Positions 1-12,392 of a stretch of 64,000 nt of DNA are shown here, piece after piece. The position numbers were made by a program, and so were the translations under genes. This DNA is from Isoetes taiwanensis (Eukaryota > Streptophyta > Lycopodiopsida > Isoetales > Isoetaceae), in NCBI GenBank assembly GCA_021234155.1, contig JAJEKV010000002.1, forward strand, positions 20,335,761 to 20,399,760, written 5' to 3'. Position 1 is the stretch's first letter. Every line of letters begins with the position of its first letter. The notes beneath the pieces are model-generated. The model was not told where the DNA came from, searched no databases, and saw nothing but the letters and a program-made list of their open reading frames with translations.

Positions 1-612
1 GATAAGTATTTGAGAATATTTGAGCATTTTGTTCAAGTTTTGGATCTTTATAATCAGTTATCTTTTGTTCTAGCATTTCTTATACTTATATTCTCATATT
101 CAATCTAAGGATGTTATTGTTAGATAGGCTCTGGTCTTGGATTGAAGTGGAATAGCAAAGATCTCCTCTTGCATATGATTAAGCTGACTCATCTACATAG
201 CATTGCAAAATCGAAGATCCTATGCTCAAATTGAATGTGCAATCTCCACCGGACATATCGGCCGACTAATTGGTTCGTTCGATGGGGTCCGATCTCTTGG
301 GGTAGGGTTAGGAGCTCGAATTTAACTCATGGCTTAGATAATGCTGAGATAGTTGATGACAATCAAAACCAAAGAGTAGAGAAAGAAAAGGATGGAGCAG
401 ATTCTTGCCTAGATGATGACAGTCAAAGCCAAGTATGTCAAGTATTGAAGATGGAGATAAGGGTGGAACGCCAAAATATTATTCTGTTGCATGGCTTAGA
501 TAAAGACAACATAAATGGTGTATATCCTAGTTCCTTTCTTTGAGAAATTGACCGTGACATGGTCACTAAGCTGCAGGCCGCATTGCACGGGGCAGCTCAG
601 AATTAGAATCGA
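1..612. other. Left flank, no supported gene
   Basis: AT-rich sequence ahead of the first 1.1-kb repeat. A 102-codon open frame (235-543, plus) is rich in Asp, Gln and Ser and contains a short internal duplication (GATGACA-type motif near 353 and again near 413). It matches no family I recognise and shows no convincing splice context. The sequence changes abruptly at about 613, where homology to the array units begins. Confidence 0.5.
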
Positions 613-3600
613 GGGGATTTTAGGGTCTGATTTTTGGGCCAACACCCCCACTCCACATCAAGTCCGCAGCAAGGTCCCGCCCGACCGACAAGGAGAGGGC
701 CTCCAAAACATAAACCCCGTGGGTTGCCGTGTTCTAGAAGGGTTTTGCGTTTTGGGGCGGAGACTTGGTCCGCTGCACTTGGGACCGGCCGAAGCCGCAG
801 CCGGTGAATACTGAGCAAGGGGAATTGGACGAGCGGAGTTTGGGCCTGTCCTCCTCCCGATGTGGCAAGTAGAAGTCTGGGGCTTTTGCAAATGGCAAGA
901 CATTCATAAATCCCGCATTAATGGCATTGTACGAAAATAAATTCTGATTTTTGCCCGCCTGGATTCCTAATCCATCTCCAAAGACACAGACCCAATTTTG
1001 AAATTTTTAGGAGAAGGTCTAGGTCAAAGGGTTAGCATTAGAGCGGTTCGGGGCAGCCCGCTGTGTGGCAACCGAAGCTGGCACCCTTCCCCAAGTCAAA
1101 CGAGGCCATGACCTTGCAGGGATCCCTCACAAGAGGGGAGAGTCCGGACCCCAAGAGGCGGGATCAAAAAGTTCCCGAGGCAGCCCTTCTGGCAGTTCCC
1201 TGGCCGCTGACGCTAATGACCACCCTCCCGGAGCCCTGTTCCCCCTATCCGACCGTTGGATCCTCCGCTGAGGGGCCCCTCTTCGGGGAAGGCCCAAAAG
1301 ATTCCGAGATCGGGTCGGGAGAACTTGTCAAACCCTGGGCAAGGCCCGGGAGGTCCGGGCCTTGTAGAAACCAAGTAGATGTCTTGTCGCTTTGGGCACC
1401 TGGGAGGCTCGGGAATGGCAAATCACCCCGCCAAATCGTCCGGGAATGGCTTAAATTACCCTAGGGAGCAAGTTACAAGGTCGGTTTTGCAAAAAAAAAG
1501 AAACACTCATGCCCTCCACGACAAGATATCCCCGCATCCACATCCTAGGCCAATTGACTACTGAGTGTGATGGAAGTGAGCTACTTTGGCGCTCTTGGAG
1601 GTCGGGTGGTCTTCGCCACCTGAACTTGGTCCCTGTGGCAATGTCGACGTTCGAGTCCATTGGCAGAGCCAAATCGCATCCTCCCGAGAGGGGAGGTCGC
1701 CTGGTCCGGCCCCTGTGGCCTTGGGGAGAGGAAATTCGGGCAAGCAGCCTTCCGGAGGATTTTAGGGTCCGTGCTCTTGGCCAACACCCCCACCACCCAA
1801 GTCGGGCCGCAAGGTCCAAACCGGACCGACAAGGAGAGGGCCTCCAAAACGTAAAAACCCCGTGGGTTGCTGTGTTCTAGAAGGGTTTGCGCTTTGGGGC
1901 CGGAGACTTGGTCTGCTGCACTTGGGACCGGGCCGAAGTCATACAGCCGGAATACGGAAAGCAAGGGGAACCGGACGGAGCGGAGTTTGGGCCCGCCCTC
2001 CTCCAATGTGGCAAGTAGAAGTCGGGGGCTGAGGCGCGGGTAAGACATTCATACCCGCAATTAATGCATTGTACTAAAATAAATTCTGATTTTTGCCGCC
2101 TGGATTCCTAATCCATCTCCAAAGACAATCCCACCCAATTTTCAAATTTCGGAGAAGGTCTAGGTCAAAGGGTTAGCATTAGAACGGCTCCGGCAGCCCG
2201 TTTGGAAACCGAAAGCCGCACCCTTCCCCAAGTCAAACGAGGCCGGGGACCTGCGGGGATCCCTCACAAGAGGGGAGAGTCCGGACCCCAAGAGGTAAGG
2301 ATCCAAAAGTTCCCCGGAGGCAGCCCTTTCCGGCGCGGGCAAGGGGTGCCGACGCTAATGACCACCCTCCGAGCCCCGGTTCCCCTATCCGGCCGTTGGA
2401 TCCCTCCGCTCAAGGGCCCCTCTTGGGAAGGCCCAAAAGATTCCAGATCCCCCCGGAGAACTTGTCAAACCGCTGGGCGCCCCGAGGTCAGCCCAGAAAC
2501 CAAGCTGTCTTGTCGCTCGCAGCACGGGAGGCTCCGAATGGCAAATCGACCCTGCCAAATCGTCCGAATGGCCAAAATTACCCTAGGGAGCAAGTTACAA
2601 GGTCGGTTTTGCAAAAGAAAGAAACACTCATGCCCTCCACGGCAAGATCCCGCATCCACATCCTAGGCCAATTGACTACTTAGAAAGTGTGATGGAAGTG
2701 AGCTACTTTGGCGCTTCTTGGAGGTCGGGTGGGAGGCCACGCGGAACTTGGTCCCCTGTGGCAATGTCGACGTTTCGAGTCCATTGGCGAGCCAAATCAC
2801 GATTCGGGAGAGGGGAGGTCGCCTGGTCCGGCCCCGTGGGCCTGGGGGAGAGGAAATTCTGTGGGCAAGCGGCTTCCTGGAGGATTTTAGGGTCCGTGGC
2901 TCTGGGCCAACACCCCCACTCCAGTCAAGTCACTCTGGCAAGGTCCCCCCGACCGGGGACAGGAGAGGGCCTCCAAAAACGTAAACCCCGTGGGCCGTGT
3001 TCTAGAAGGGTTTGCGTTTTGGGGGCCGAGACTTGGTCTGTTGCACTTGGGACCGGCCGAAGAAGCCGCACCTACAGAATAATCTGAGCAAGGGGAACCG
3101 GACGGAGCGGAGTTTGGGCCTGTCCTCCTCCGATGTGGCAAGTAGAAGTCCTAGTTTTAGTGGCAAGACATTCATAAATTTGGAATTAATGCATTGTACC
3201 GAAAATAAATTATGATTTTTGCCACTGGATTCCTAATCCATCTCCAAAGACACACCTTAATTTCGAAATTTCTGAGAAGGTCTAGGTCAAAGGGTTAGCA
3301 TTAGAGATGGGTCGGGGCAGCCCGCTGCGGCAAACGAAATGGGCACCCTTCCCCAAGTCAAACGAGGCCTAGACCTTGTGGATCCCTCACAAGAGGGGGG
3401 AGAGTCCGGGACCCCAAGAGGGGGATCCAAAAGTTCCCCGAGGCAGCCCTTCCCCGGCAGCGCCTTTGGGCTGGACGCTAATGACCACCCTCCCGGAGCC
3501 CGGTTCCCTATCCGACCGTTGGATCCTCCGCTCAGGGGGCCTCTTCTGAAGGCCCAAAAGATTCCAGACGGCCCCGAGAACTTGTCAAACCGGGCTGGCC

Positions 3601-5162
3601 CCGGGGAGGTCGGCCTTTGTAGAAACCAAGCAGATTGTCTTGTCGTTCGTGGCATGCGGGAGTTCTCCATTGGAATGGCAAATGGACCCTGCCAAATCGT
3701 CCGGAATGGCTAAAATTACCCTAGGGAGCAAGTTACAAGGTCGGTTTTGCAAAAGAAAGAAAGTTTTCATGCCCCTCCACGACAAGATCCCGCATCCACA
3801 TCCTAGGCCAATTGACTACGAGTGTGATGGAAGTGAGCTACTTTGGCTTCTTGGAGGTCGGTGGTCTTCTCGCCACGGAACTTGGTCCCCGTGGCAATGT
3901 CGACGCTCGAGTCCATTGGCGAGCCAAATCGCGATTCCGAGAGGGGAGGTCGCCCGTCCGCCCCCGTGGCCTTGGGAGAGGAAACGGGGCAAGCAGACCC
4001 CGGAGGATTTTAGGGTCCGTGGTTTCAAGGCCAACACCCCCACTCCACGTCAAGTCAAGGTGCAAGGTCCCACCGACCGACCAAGGAGAGGGCCTCCAAA
4101 ACGAAACCCCGTGGGTTGCAAGGTTCTAGAAGGGTTTGCGCTTTGGGGCCGAGACTTGGTCTCGTTGCACTTGGGACCCGGCCGAGAAGCCGCAGCCGGA
4201 GAATCACGGAGCAAGGGGAACTGACGGAGCTTGGAGTTTGGGCCTGTCCTCCTCCGATGTGGCAAGTAGAAGCCGGGGGGCTTTGCTGGCAAGACATTCA
4301 TAAAATCCGCAATTAATGCATTGAACCTAAAATAAATTCTGATTTTTGGCCTGGATTCCTAATCCATCTCCCAAAGACACAGCCCAATTTTCAAATTTTG
4401 AGAAGGTCTAGGTCAAAGGGTTAGCATTAGAGATGGCGGGGCAGCCGTTCTGCAGGCAACCGAAAGCTGCACCAATCCCCAAGTCAAACGAGTCCATTGG
4501 ACCTTGCGGGGATCCCTCACAAGAGGGGAGAGTCCGGACCCCAAGAGGGATCTAAAAGTTCGAGGCAGCCCCTGGCGTGGTTTCCTGGGTCCGTGACGCT
4601 TAATGACCACCCTCCAGGAGGCCGGTTCCCCTATCCGACCGTTGGATCCTCCGATTCGGGGGGCCCCTCTTCGAAGGCCCAAAAGATTCCAGATCGGGTC
4701 CGGAGAACTTGTCAACCATAAACGCCCCGGAGGTCCTTTGTAGAACCCGGGCAGTTGTCTTGTCCTCGGACCGGGGAGGTTCTCGGAATGGCAAATCGAC
4801 CTCCGCCAAATCGTGGGAATGGCTTAAATTACCCTAGGGAGCAAGTTACAAGGTCGGTTTTGCAAAAGAAAGAAACACTCATGCCCTCCACGACAGTATC
4901 CCGCATCCACATCCTAGGCCAATTGACTACGAGTGTGATGGAAGTGAGCTACTTTGGCGCTTCTTGGAGGTCGGGTGGTCTTCGGGCCACGGAACTTGGT
5001 CCCCGTGGCAATGTCGACGCTCAGTCCATTGGCGAGCCAAATCGCGATTCCGAGAGGGGAGGTCGCCTGTCCGGTGGCCTTCCCCGTGGCCTTGGGAGAG
5101 GAAAACGGGCAAGCGGCTTATGGGGGATAGGAGGGTCCTGTCTGGTGAAGGGCTCAAGACGG
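613..5162. repeat. Tandem array 1, four-plus units of about 1.13 kb
   Basis: The marker GAGAAGGTCTAGGTCAAAGG recurs at 1011, 2152, 3274 and 4400, giving periods of 1141, 1122 and 1126 bp, with partial units at both ends. The unit is GC-rich apart from a short AT-rich stretch (around ATTAATGCATTG) just before the marker. No open frame is conserved between units; the short frames on both strands are chance products of GC-rich sequence. Units differ by many one- to three-base indels at CG, CAG and CTG sites. The array ends at the CACTA transposase side at about 5162, at the same unit position as array 2. Internal tandem arrays are known in some CACTA elements; whether this array lies inside the element is inference. 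Confidence 0.9.
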
Positions 5163-5987
5163 GGCCAATTTCTCCAAAGAGGGTAGAGGCCATTCTGGGC
5201 GGTCAAAGCATTGGACTTCACCCTTATGTCCTGAGTGTCTAGGTGACATATGTTGGAGCCCGCGTGGAAGAAATTGCTTATGGAAGTTGCAATATTATTG
5301 TTGCCTATAGTATACACAAATAATCGTGTCAAAGTATTTTCTTATTCATATGTGAAAAAATATAATATTAATACAAATTGCAAGTTCAAACAATGGTGGT
5401 CTCATATCATAAAATAGTCTAGCCTCCATATTCGATCGTCATCTCTTCTTGGCCCTCAAATATGAGCTTAGCCTTACACTAATTACAAACCACCAAGTAT
5501 CTTGCAAAGGATCCGGAATGAAGGTGACCTACAAAACCTCTATTACATTAGCTCATTTAGTATTCGCAGATATATAAAATTTATCAAATCTAAGTAAACA
5601 TACTTGTTCACATTGCTCAACCCTCGAAGGCAGTCTTGACCCGCGATATCGACGAGTCGAATCTAGTGAATACAAACCACTATGATCTTTATGCGATCGT
5701 GGCATGAGCACCAGTACATACAAGATCAAACCATTCTACATCAAACAACATTGCTTTGAATACGCTACCGACATCGACCTCAATGATAGTCTTAATAGTT
5801 CCAATCCATTCCAACATTGCTTCGACCGATTTAGGTCCGCGACTACCACCGCAAATCAGATAAACTTTGCCGATATGCCACAATCATAAGTGCGTTTTCC
5901 TTCATCCGCTTTTTCGCCTGAAGTGAGCACCGTAAGACCACATTGATGCATATGAATTATATACTATAAAGAAAGAAAACAAAGCGC

Positions 5988-8963
5988 TCAAAATAACAAA
6001 GGAAAATGATAACTATATATAAAGTTGCACTTACAATGCGGCACGCCTTTAGTATATGCCAATTCTTCACTAGAAACATGTTCGCCGCGTTCCCTTGCCG
6101 CCTCTAGTTGTTGGGACAACCAAATTTTGTTTATATCACTTGGCATAGCCTGTAGATCGACTGGAAATGGTTGTTTGCGATACTTTTGTCGATAGCGTCT
6201 TCTCTCATCATCTCTTTTGTTTTGCTTCATCGTACCTTTTTATCCATTTCTCCATGTGAGTGGAGTTGTAGATGAGAAACTTATTGACTTTCGCTTGTTC
6301 CTCTATTGTGAAAAATTTGCTTTGCGGTCTTCCTTCGGGAACTTCTCCAATTATAGTCGGGTTGTCTTCATCGGTCCATAATCGTGGAGCATTGGGGTGT
6401 AGATCGGCTAAGAACTCGGTGACATAGAATAATGACTCTCGGGCTAACCATCTCGGCCATGGCCTTGCCTTGCCTTCTCTGGCGCACAAAGTCCTTGAGG
6501 ACCTTTAAAAATCGCTTCTATGAAAAAACATCCACCTAGGATTGGTTGTGCCTCGTAAGCTCCACTTCGCCCACTAAGTGAACTAATAGGTGAGTTTGTA
6601 TGTCTAAGAAACTCGCTGGGAATTTTTCTCGAAAGCATACAACATGCTTCAACTAACTTTTCAAGATGTCCGCAATTTCTATTGTTGGAATCTCTTTTTT
6701 GTAATCCATCTACATGTCAATAGGAAAGAAAAACAAATTGTGAGAGTTCAAAATCAAGTCAAATAAAGTGATTTCAAAATCTGCACGAACCTAGAAAAAA
6801 CTCGATAGGAGACATATTGCATGTAGTGGACCGTCAAATGAGACGACCTCTTAGAACAATAGGCATAACAAACCGCACATGTCTAATGCAATTATGTTGC
6901 GTCAAGTACTTGTAACATACAATGTAAACTAACGATAATGAACTAAGCATACCGCAACATCTTATGCCAATCGCGGGATTTCAACCCGTTAACTCCCCTT
7001 CTCGCTCAAAAAAAGCATACAAAACTAATGCATATATCCCGCCTGAAGTCTTTATAGCCTTGATCGCATCTCGAACGAAGCTTCATACCTTTTCTAGGCA
7101 CGATCCAATCGACTGCGGGCCTTGTTCTTCTTCTACATTTAGCCATGCTTTAGCCTTCGATCCAACTTTTTGTAGATCCTCCCTGCCACAGATCTCAGGT
7201 CCTTACATCCCGCGGACGCGTGCCTCCAAATGGACGATTTTAAACATTTTGAAGATATGCATAGGATCAAGAAGATGATGGATCTTCAACCTGTCCAATA
7301 TGGTAGAAGGAAGAAGGATGATTTCCACTTCATTCCCCGGGACTTGTTTGTCCTTCTCATGATTTTTTTTTTTTTGTTTTATGCATCCCATTGGTTACCC
7401 CAATCTTTCATTGTCAACCTTTTGGGAGGTTCTTCAAGGCAATGTTTGTCTCTTTGGGCCCACGATCAAGTCCATTTTCAAGTGGTAGGAATCTCCAAGT
7501 TTGCATAGACATTCTGTGCAATGCCGCTGGACCTGCCAAGTGAATTCAATTGTTCAAATCCACACAAGTGGCATGCAGCATATCCGCATACTTGGAGTCC
7601 GGAGATTTCATACAAACCGGGCCAATCACTCGTTGTCCACATCAGGATTGCTCTCAAGGTAAATCTTTGTTCCGCATGGAGTTCTCTTGAGACATCATAA
7701 ACTTCAATACCTACACTCCACGGCATCAAAAGTTCATCAATAACTATTTTGAGGTATGGATCTAGTGTATCCGGCTTTTTAGGTCCTCGGTACTAGTAAG
7801 ACAACCATTAAATGGCTAGTCTTCATTAGCAACCATGGGGGTAGATTGTAGTTGATTAACACCATCGCCACGTTGACCATCGACTACCGATCGGCGCCCA
7901 TAAGGATTAACGCCATCCGCTGCCGACCTAATCGGAGATTTCGTGGCTCACTTCCAAATTTCGCCATGTTTCATCAATATGCTTCCATTGCTTCATAACC
8001 ACTAACCACACGAAGCATATTGTCACTTGATGCATTAGCAAAGACACCAACCCATGAGCTTTAGAGACTCACATAAAACAATAGCTTTATGCGGGATCAA
8101 TGGAAAGTAGCGAACCACCTTTATCTGGACGGTCTTTTCCCAAGGGCTCGTGATTGTACCTAGCAAACACCACATTTAGGGCACGCTTTTTGTGTCCTTG
8201 TAGATGTCATTTGGATAATATACCATGTCATCATTTGGACAAGCATGAATCCTATGGTATCCCAAACCACTACTTGCCAATATGTTTTTATTTCATCGTG
8301 CTCCTAGGTATAGTGTTCCCTTGTGGAAGTATTTTCTCTTGTAATAACTCGCATGAAGTCTTTGTTTACTTGATACATTCATTCAATCACTAATTCAATT
8401 AACTTGGTGATTTCAAGTGTACTTACTGTAACAAAGCCGTAACACTGGCATTTTTTGTTCCATTTGAATTTGGCTTGAAGGTTTAATATCAATAAAGATG
8501 TTGCCAATCTAGATACCGCTGCCCCTACATATAATACTTTGTGCGCCTCCAATAAATCTTCATGACCGGGCCAATAGAGTATTTGCTTCTTCGTCGAGGT
8601 CGTTGTCGAAGATCGGGTCGAACGATCTAACATGTCGGCCATGGGTTCCTCAACCTCCATGTGGTCGACGCCGTCTTCATCGTTGTGCTCGCCGCCTTCA
8701 TCGTTGTGCTCGCCCTCTTCGATGTTGTACTCTTCATCATATGTTGTGCCGATGTTTGTACCATATTGCTCGATGTATTCTATTTCGCTAGCCGCAATGA
8801 CTCTTGATGTCGCCACCACGCTTTGATGTGGTCTCATATCCACTCCCCAGCCTGATTGCCGATACAAAAAATATATGTTACATGCATTGAGAGCTGGCTT
8901 GGTCGGGCTTCTAAACATGTTGTAATATAAGAAATATAAATTTCCACGCCTTAAGCAAGCCAC
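5988..8963 (-). pseudogene. TNP2-type CACTA transposase, copy A, interrupted
   Basis: Domain order along the minus strand matches plant TNP2 proteins (Transposase_21 then DUF4218). Near 8963-8400 is an acidic N-terminal part followed by a leucine-rich segment typical of the region before Transposase_21. Near 7729-7478 is the segment reading RAILMWTTSDWPGLYEISGL followed by a CHLCG knuckle, a hallmark of TNP2. Near 7390-7210 is LDPMHIFK, the equivalent of the family's MHxxKN motif. Near 6640-5988 is the DUF4218-like region (LARESLFYVTEFLADL, then FLIYNSTHMEKW). The reading frame breaks many times by small indels, many at CG or CHG sites, so part of the damage may be base-calling error. It would cut and rejoin the element's ends in the nucleus if intact. 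Confidence 0.85.
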
Positions 8964-9049
8964 TTATTGATGATAATAATCATATAATTTCATTCCACAA
9001 AATAATAATTAAATACATGGTAAGACCCCCACAAAGGACAACACAACTT

Positions 9050-10400
9050 ATATTAATTATAATTCGAAAGTACATCATCAAAAGACCTCCGTATTGGTCT
9101 ACCAGATTCATAACCGAATGAACAATTCATCACCAACACCTAAGACTCTTTATAGCATCTACCATAATATATCTCCCTTCAATTTTCCGCCCTAAAGAAA
9201 TCTTCTTGGTCCTTTTTGCCTCGACGAAATCACAATTGGTAGCTCGGATTCTCGATAGAGTCGTTAATAAAAGCGCAAGGTTTCCATGTAACGCGGGCAC
9301 CATCAATGTATTTCAAATCTTTTCAAGCATTCGGTCCGCTATTCTTTCGCATTAGAATTTAGGCCATAGATGAGCATGCCATGTGCTTACTCCAATTTAT
9401 GCCAAGCCTCCGAAGTTGTATCATTCGTGGACCTACATATGGCATCAAAGGAACACTGCGGTGCCATCTTTGACTTTTATATTTGTCATAATATATAATC
9501 CTGCATCAAAGACTGTGGACCTCGACTAGTTTAATCGGCACCGCCTACCCCAATATGTAAATGGCTCCCCATAAATAATTGGCTTACCTCTAGGCCATAT
9601 ACCAAATTTTTTACGATCATCGCCCAGTAAAGTTTTTAGCAAATGGACTAGTTCCCCGTGGAATGCTATTTTCTTCCACGTGATCTAGTACATTCCAATT
9701 GTGGTGAACGTTGTTATTTCCTAGAATCATGGCTACCTGGCCATCGCGACGAAGTTCTATCACGTAATGGGATACTCTCTTTGCAGAAGTTGATGGCTTT
9801 CTTTGCCGTTCTCTATGAAAGCATTTATGGTGTCAATATCATCTGCTTCCAAGGACAACATGGCCCCAAAATCTACATATTGCTTCGAGCTCACTTCATT
9901 CTCGTTTCTTCCTAAGAAAATGCAAAGTAAAATAAGTTGAGATGTCGATTCAAGTACGCGGAGAGAAGTTGAGCGCAAATTCGCTGGAATATCCGACATG
10001 TGCATCCGAGAGCAAGGGATTTATCGACCATTCACCGTGATTTATCAACGGATCGATGATAGTCTTTCATCCGCTTTATTTGTCCTTTGCACATCGCGCA
10101 ATTGCAATAAAGCCGCCTGTCAAGTACAACCGAAAAAAGTTTATTAGGATACAAAGTTGGCAATCATTGAAAACATGTTTTAGTACATACGTCGGGCAAG
10201 ATTCATTTCGCGGCATGCCACTAAGGTGGGAAGACTCGGACCACTGGTCTATGGACTATTTGTGGTAATTGTTGAGTAACATCTTTTGCCGCCGATCGCC
10301 ATTTAACAATCTTTGGCGGCTTTTGTTGCATTTTACGCTCATGGTCTACCGACGCTTGTCCATGTTGTTTACTACAAAAAAAATGTTAATAAAACTAATT
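9050..10400 (-). pseudogene. SET-domain-like coding relic, copy A (tentative)
   Basis: Across frames on the minus strand, pieces read in order: DDRKKFGIWPRGKPIIYGEP followed by FTYWGR (about 9630-9550), YIDG (about 9310), FINDSIENP (about 9270), an NCDF-like step in copy B, then IMVDAIKSLGVGDELFI (about 9165-9125) after frame correction. The order of a substrate-loop Asn, a conserved Asn-Cys step and a GxGDELF motif resembles a SET lysine methyltransferase domain. The frame is broken several times, and the part upstream to about 10400 is unrecognised. It lies upstream of, and on the same strand as, the transposase. It could be a captured host gene or a second protein of the element. A chance resemblance is possible because no uninterrupted domain can be read. 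Confidence 0.42.
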
Positions 10401-10431
10401 TAATGTATTAATGTGACTTTAGATCTATTTT

Positions 10432-10850
10432 GATTGAGGGCCCCTCAACTCGATACATCTAGTCCTTCCATTCAGATGGAGCCGACTGCCACCTTGATCA
10501 CGCAACCCTAAACCCATATTGTAATGTTTAGCAACCACTAATTGTGGGACCCCGAACCCGATACACCTAGTCCTCTCCATTCGAGATGGAGCCGACCACA
10601 CTTTGATCATGCTACCCTTCATACAATTTGTAATATTTATAGACAATATGATTGAGGTAGGCCTCGAATCCGATACACGTAGTCCCTCCATTCGAGATGG
10701 AGCCACTCAGCACTTTGATCAAGTTACCCCACACTTTTGAAAATTTATAGATTAATATGATTGAGGTAGGCCTCGAACCTTTATACTATAGTCCTCTCCA
10801 TTCTGGATGGAGCCGGACCAAGATCCGGATCAACCTACCCCACACTTTTG
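10432..10850. repeat. Four tandem repeats of about 115 bp, copy A
   Basis: Four imperfect units start near 10436, 10551, 10660 and 10768. Each carries CGATACACxTAGTCCTCTCC, CATTCGAGATGGAGCC and a TTGATCA-type step before an AT-rich tail with TGATTGAGGTAGGCC. The block sits between the SET-like relic and the subterminal motifs, where CACTA promoters and regulatory repeats are usually found. No open frame is conserved. Confidence 0.85.
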
Positions 10851-11039
10851 TAAAACATTTTTAAAGAACTTTTTGTTTTAATCAATATCTATGAGGAATT
10901 AATGGTATGAACATGATAAACTTAGTGTTAATGCAATATCTTACCTTATGAAGAGAGAAAACACGCCACGGGCGCCAAGAACCTCAAGAGGTCGCATTAC
11001 AACAACAATGAAATAAAGATAAATACCCTCCCTGTTCCC

Positions 11040-11492
11040 GCCAAAAAATATCGCCGATCATCGACGCTTAACGCCGATGATCGACGCTCAACACCACGAG
11101 GCATGCCTACGGGCGACCACGCCGGGCCCCGCCAGATCACACATTCAATGTCATCTCGACAATAACGCCGATGATCGACGTTTCCACGCCACGCTGCGAC
11201 GCCCACACCGGGACGACGGGCACCGCCATGTCATCATCGACACAACGCCGATGATCGACGCTTTTACGCCACGCCGATAGCCACGCTGCCGCCGGGCCAC
11301 TGTGCAGGCATGCCACGAGGCCAGCAAGGCGACATCGCCATCCAACCGAAGCGCCGATGATCGACGTTAAATGGTCACCGGTCGACGCTTGATCGGTCAA
11401 TCGAGACGATCGACGCTGGACCGGGCCGATTATCGACGGCTTAGGTCGACAACGACGAGAAATGTCGACATCGACGCGATCCCTTTGTAGTG
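11040..11492. repeat. CACTA subterminal motif array and terminus, copy A
   Basis: At least five copies of CGCCGATGATCGACG, a near-palindrome, occur between 11050 and 11380. Degenerate copies (TCGACG, GTCGACA) continue to 11480. The block ends in CCCTTTGTAGTG at 11481-11492, which on the minus strand reads CACTACAAAGGG. In characterised CACTA elements such subterminal repeats are transposase-associated protein binding sites; that role is inferred here from position and pattern. Beyond 11492 the CG-rich pattern stops at once, which fixes the element edge. Confidence 0.88.
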
Positions 11493-12392
11493 ATCCGTGA
11501 TTATAACAAAAGCTTAAACTTGAGAGTATCGATCTTAAAAAAAGCACGTGAATCATCAAAGGGCCCAAAACTTGTTAAAGACATTAAAAATGCTTTGCAT
11601 TTCCTTACCTAACACCTACCTATTCTCAATGAAGTGTTGCACAATGATTTGAAACTCCACCCAACTTTGACTTCTGTGATGCACCTCGAAGTCCGAATAG
11701 AAACTAACACATCACCATTACCATGTTATTCAAAGAAGGGAATCATCCAAGCAAGCAAATCGTAAAGAAAAAGGAAAATGGTAAGTAAAATCCGGTAAAA
11801 TCTAGCCACAGCTTAGAATCCTAGGAAAAAAAAATAAAATTGAGCCTTGCCTATTAAACTTCAAATATGAACCTATCCCGAACCAAATCTATCAAGGTAC
11901 CCCTTGGCATATCTACCAATATGCAAAGCCCTTCCAGACCACCCCTTTATGAGATTTGATACTTCACTAAAACTCCCCAACGATTTTTAGTGTAATGATA
12001 TGTACGCCAAAGCCAATAAAAAACCCCTTGTTGTCCACGCTGATATGATTTACGCCTAACAAAAGTGAACCCCCCTTGGATTAGGGACATGTGTTGCAAT
12101 CACAAAGAATAACACTTAACCGAAAAAAGCTCAAAAACCATCATTCATTTAAATTGATTTATGTTTGTTCCAAAAGCACGCCACTTTTGCATACCCTTTT
12201 TTCAATATAGTGTTGTGGTGTGTGACATACTGTTTTGCAAGGTTGTAAATTTTTACATTATAGTAGTGGGTGGTTTAACATTTTCTTGTTTTAGTGTGAA
12301 GAATGTGTTGTTTGATTAGCATTTGTAGATAACAACACATCAATATACACAGAACACTTTTTACATTGTATTCACTTGATATAAAGATTACA
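11493..12392. other. Flank between CACTA terminus and FCP1-like relic, copy A
   Basis: AT-rich non-coding DNA, strongly similar to 24507-25398 over its length. No open frame, RNA gene or repeat is recognisable. It is probably the 3' flank of the FCP1-like gene, since it directly follows that gene's C-terminal codons. Confidence 0.6.

Larger units (their letters stand above)
5163..11492 (-). mobile_element. CACTA (En/Spm) DNA transposon, copy A
   Basis: Reading the minus strand 5' to 3': terminus CACTACAAAGGGATC at 11492, a dense subterminal motif array, a four-fold repeat of about 115 bp, a SET-domain-like relic, a TNP2-type transposase relic, then the 1.1-kb tandem array. CACTA elements are defined by CACTA termini, subterminal short motifs bound by the TNPA-class protein, and a TNP2/TNPD transposase; all three are visible here. 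The opposite CACTA terminus was not found, so 5163 is only the array boundary and the element may extend left through the array. The base after the terminus starts ATC, a possible 3-bp target duplication that cannot be checked without the other end. Confidence 0.85.

Noticed and set aside
564-570. CACTAAG near the left edge of array 1 as the missing CACTA terminus
   Set aside because: Only five bases match the right terminus, no subterminal motifs follow, and the next bases (GCTGCAGG) differ from the CAAAGGGATC of the right end.
1063-4315. Many open frames of 60-194 codons on both strands of array 1, and the like in array 2
   Set aside because: They occur in GC-rich repeat sequence, overlap each other on both strands, and are not conserved from unit to unit.
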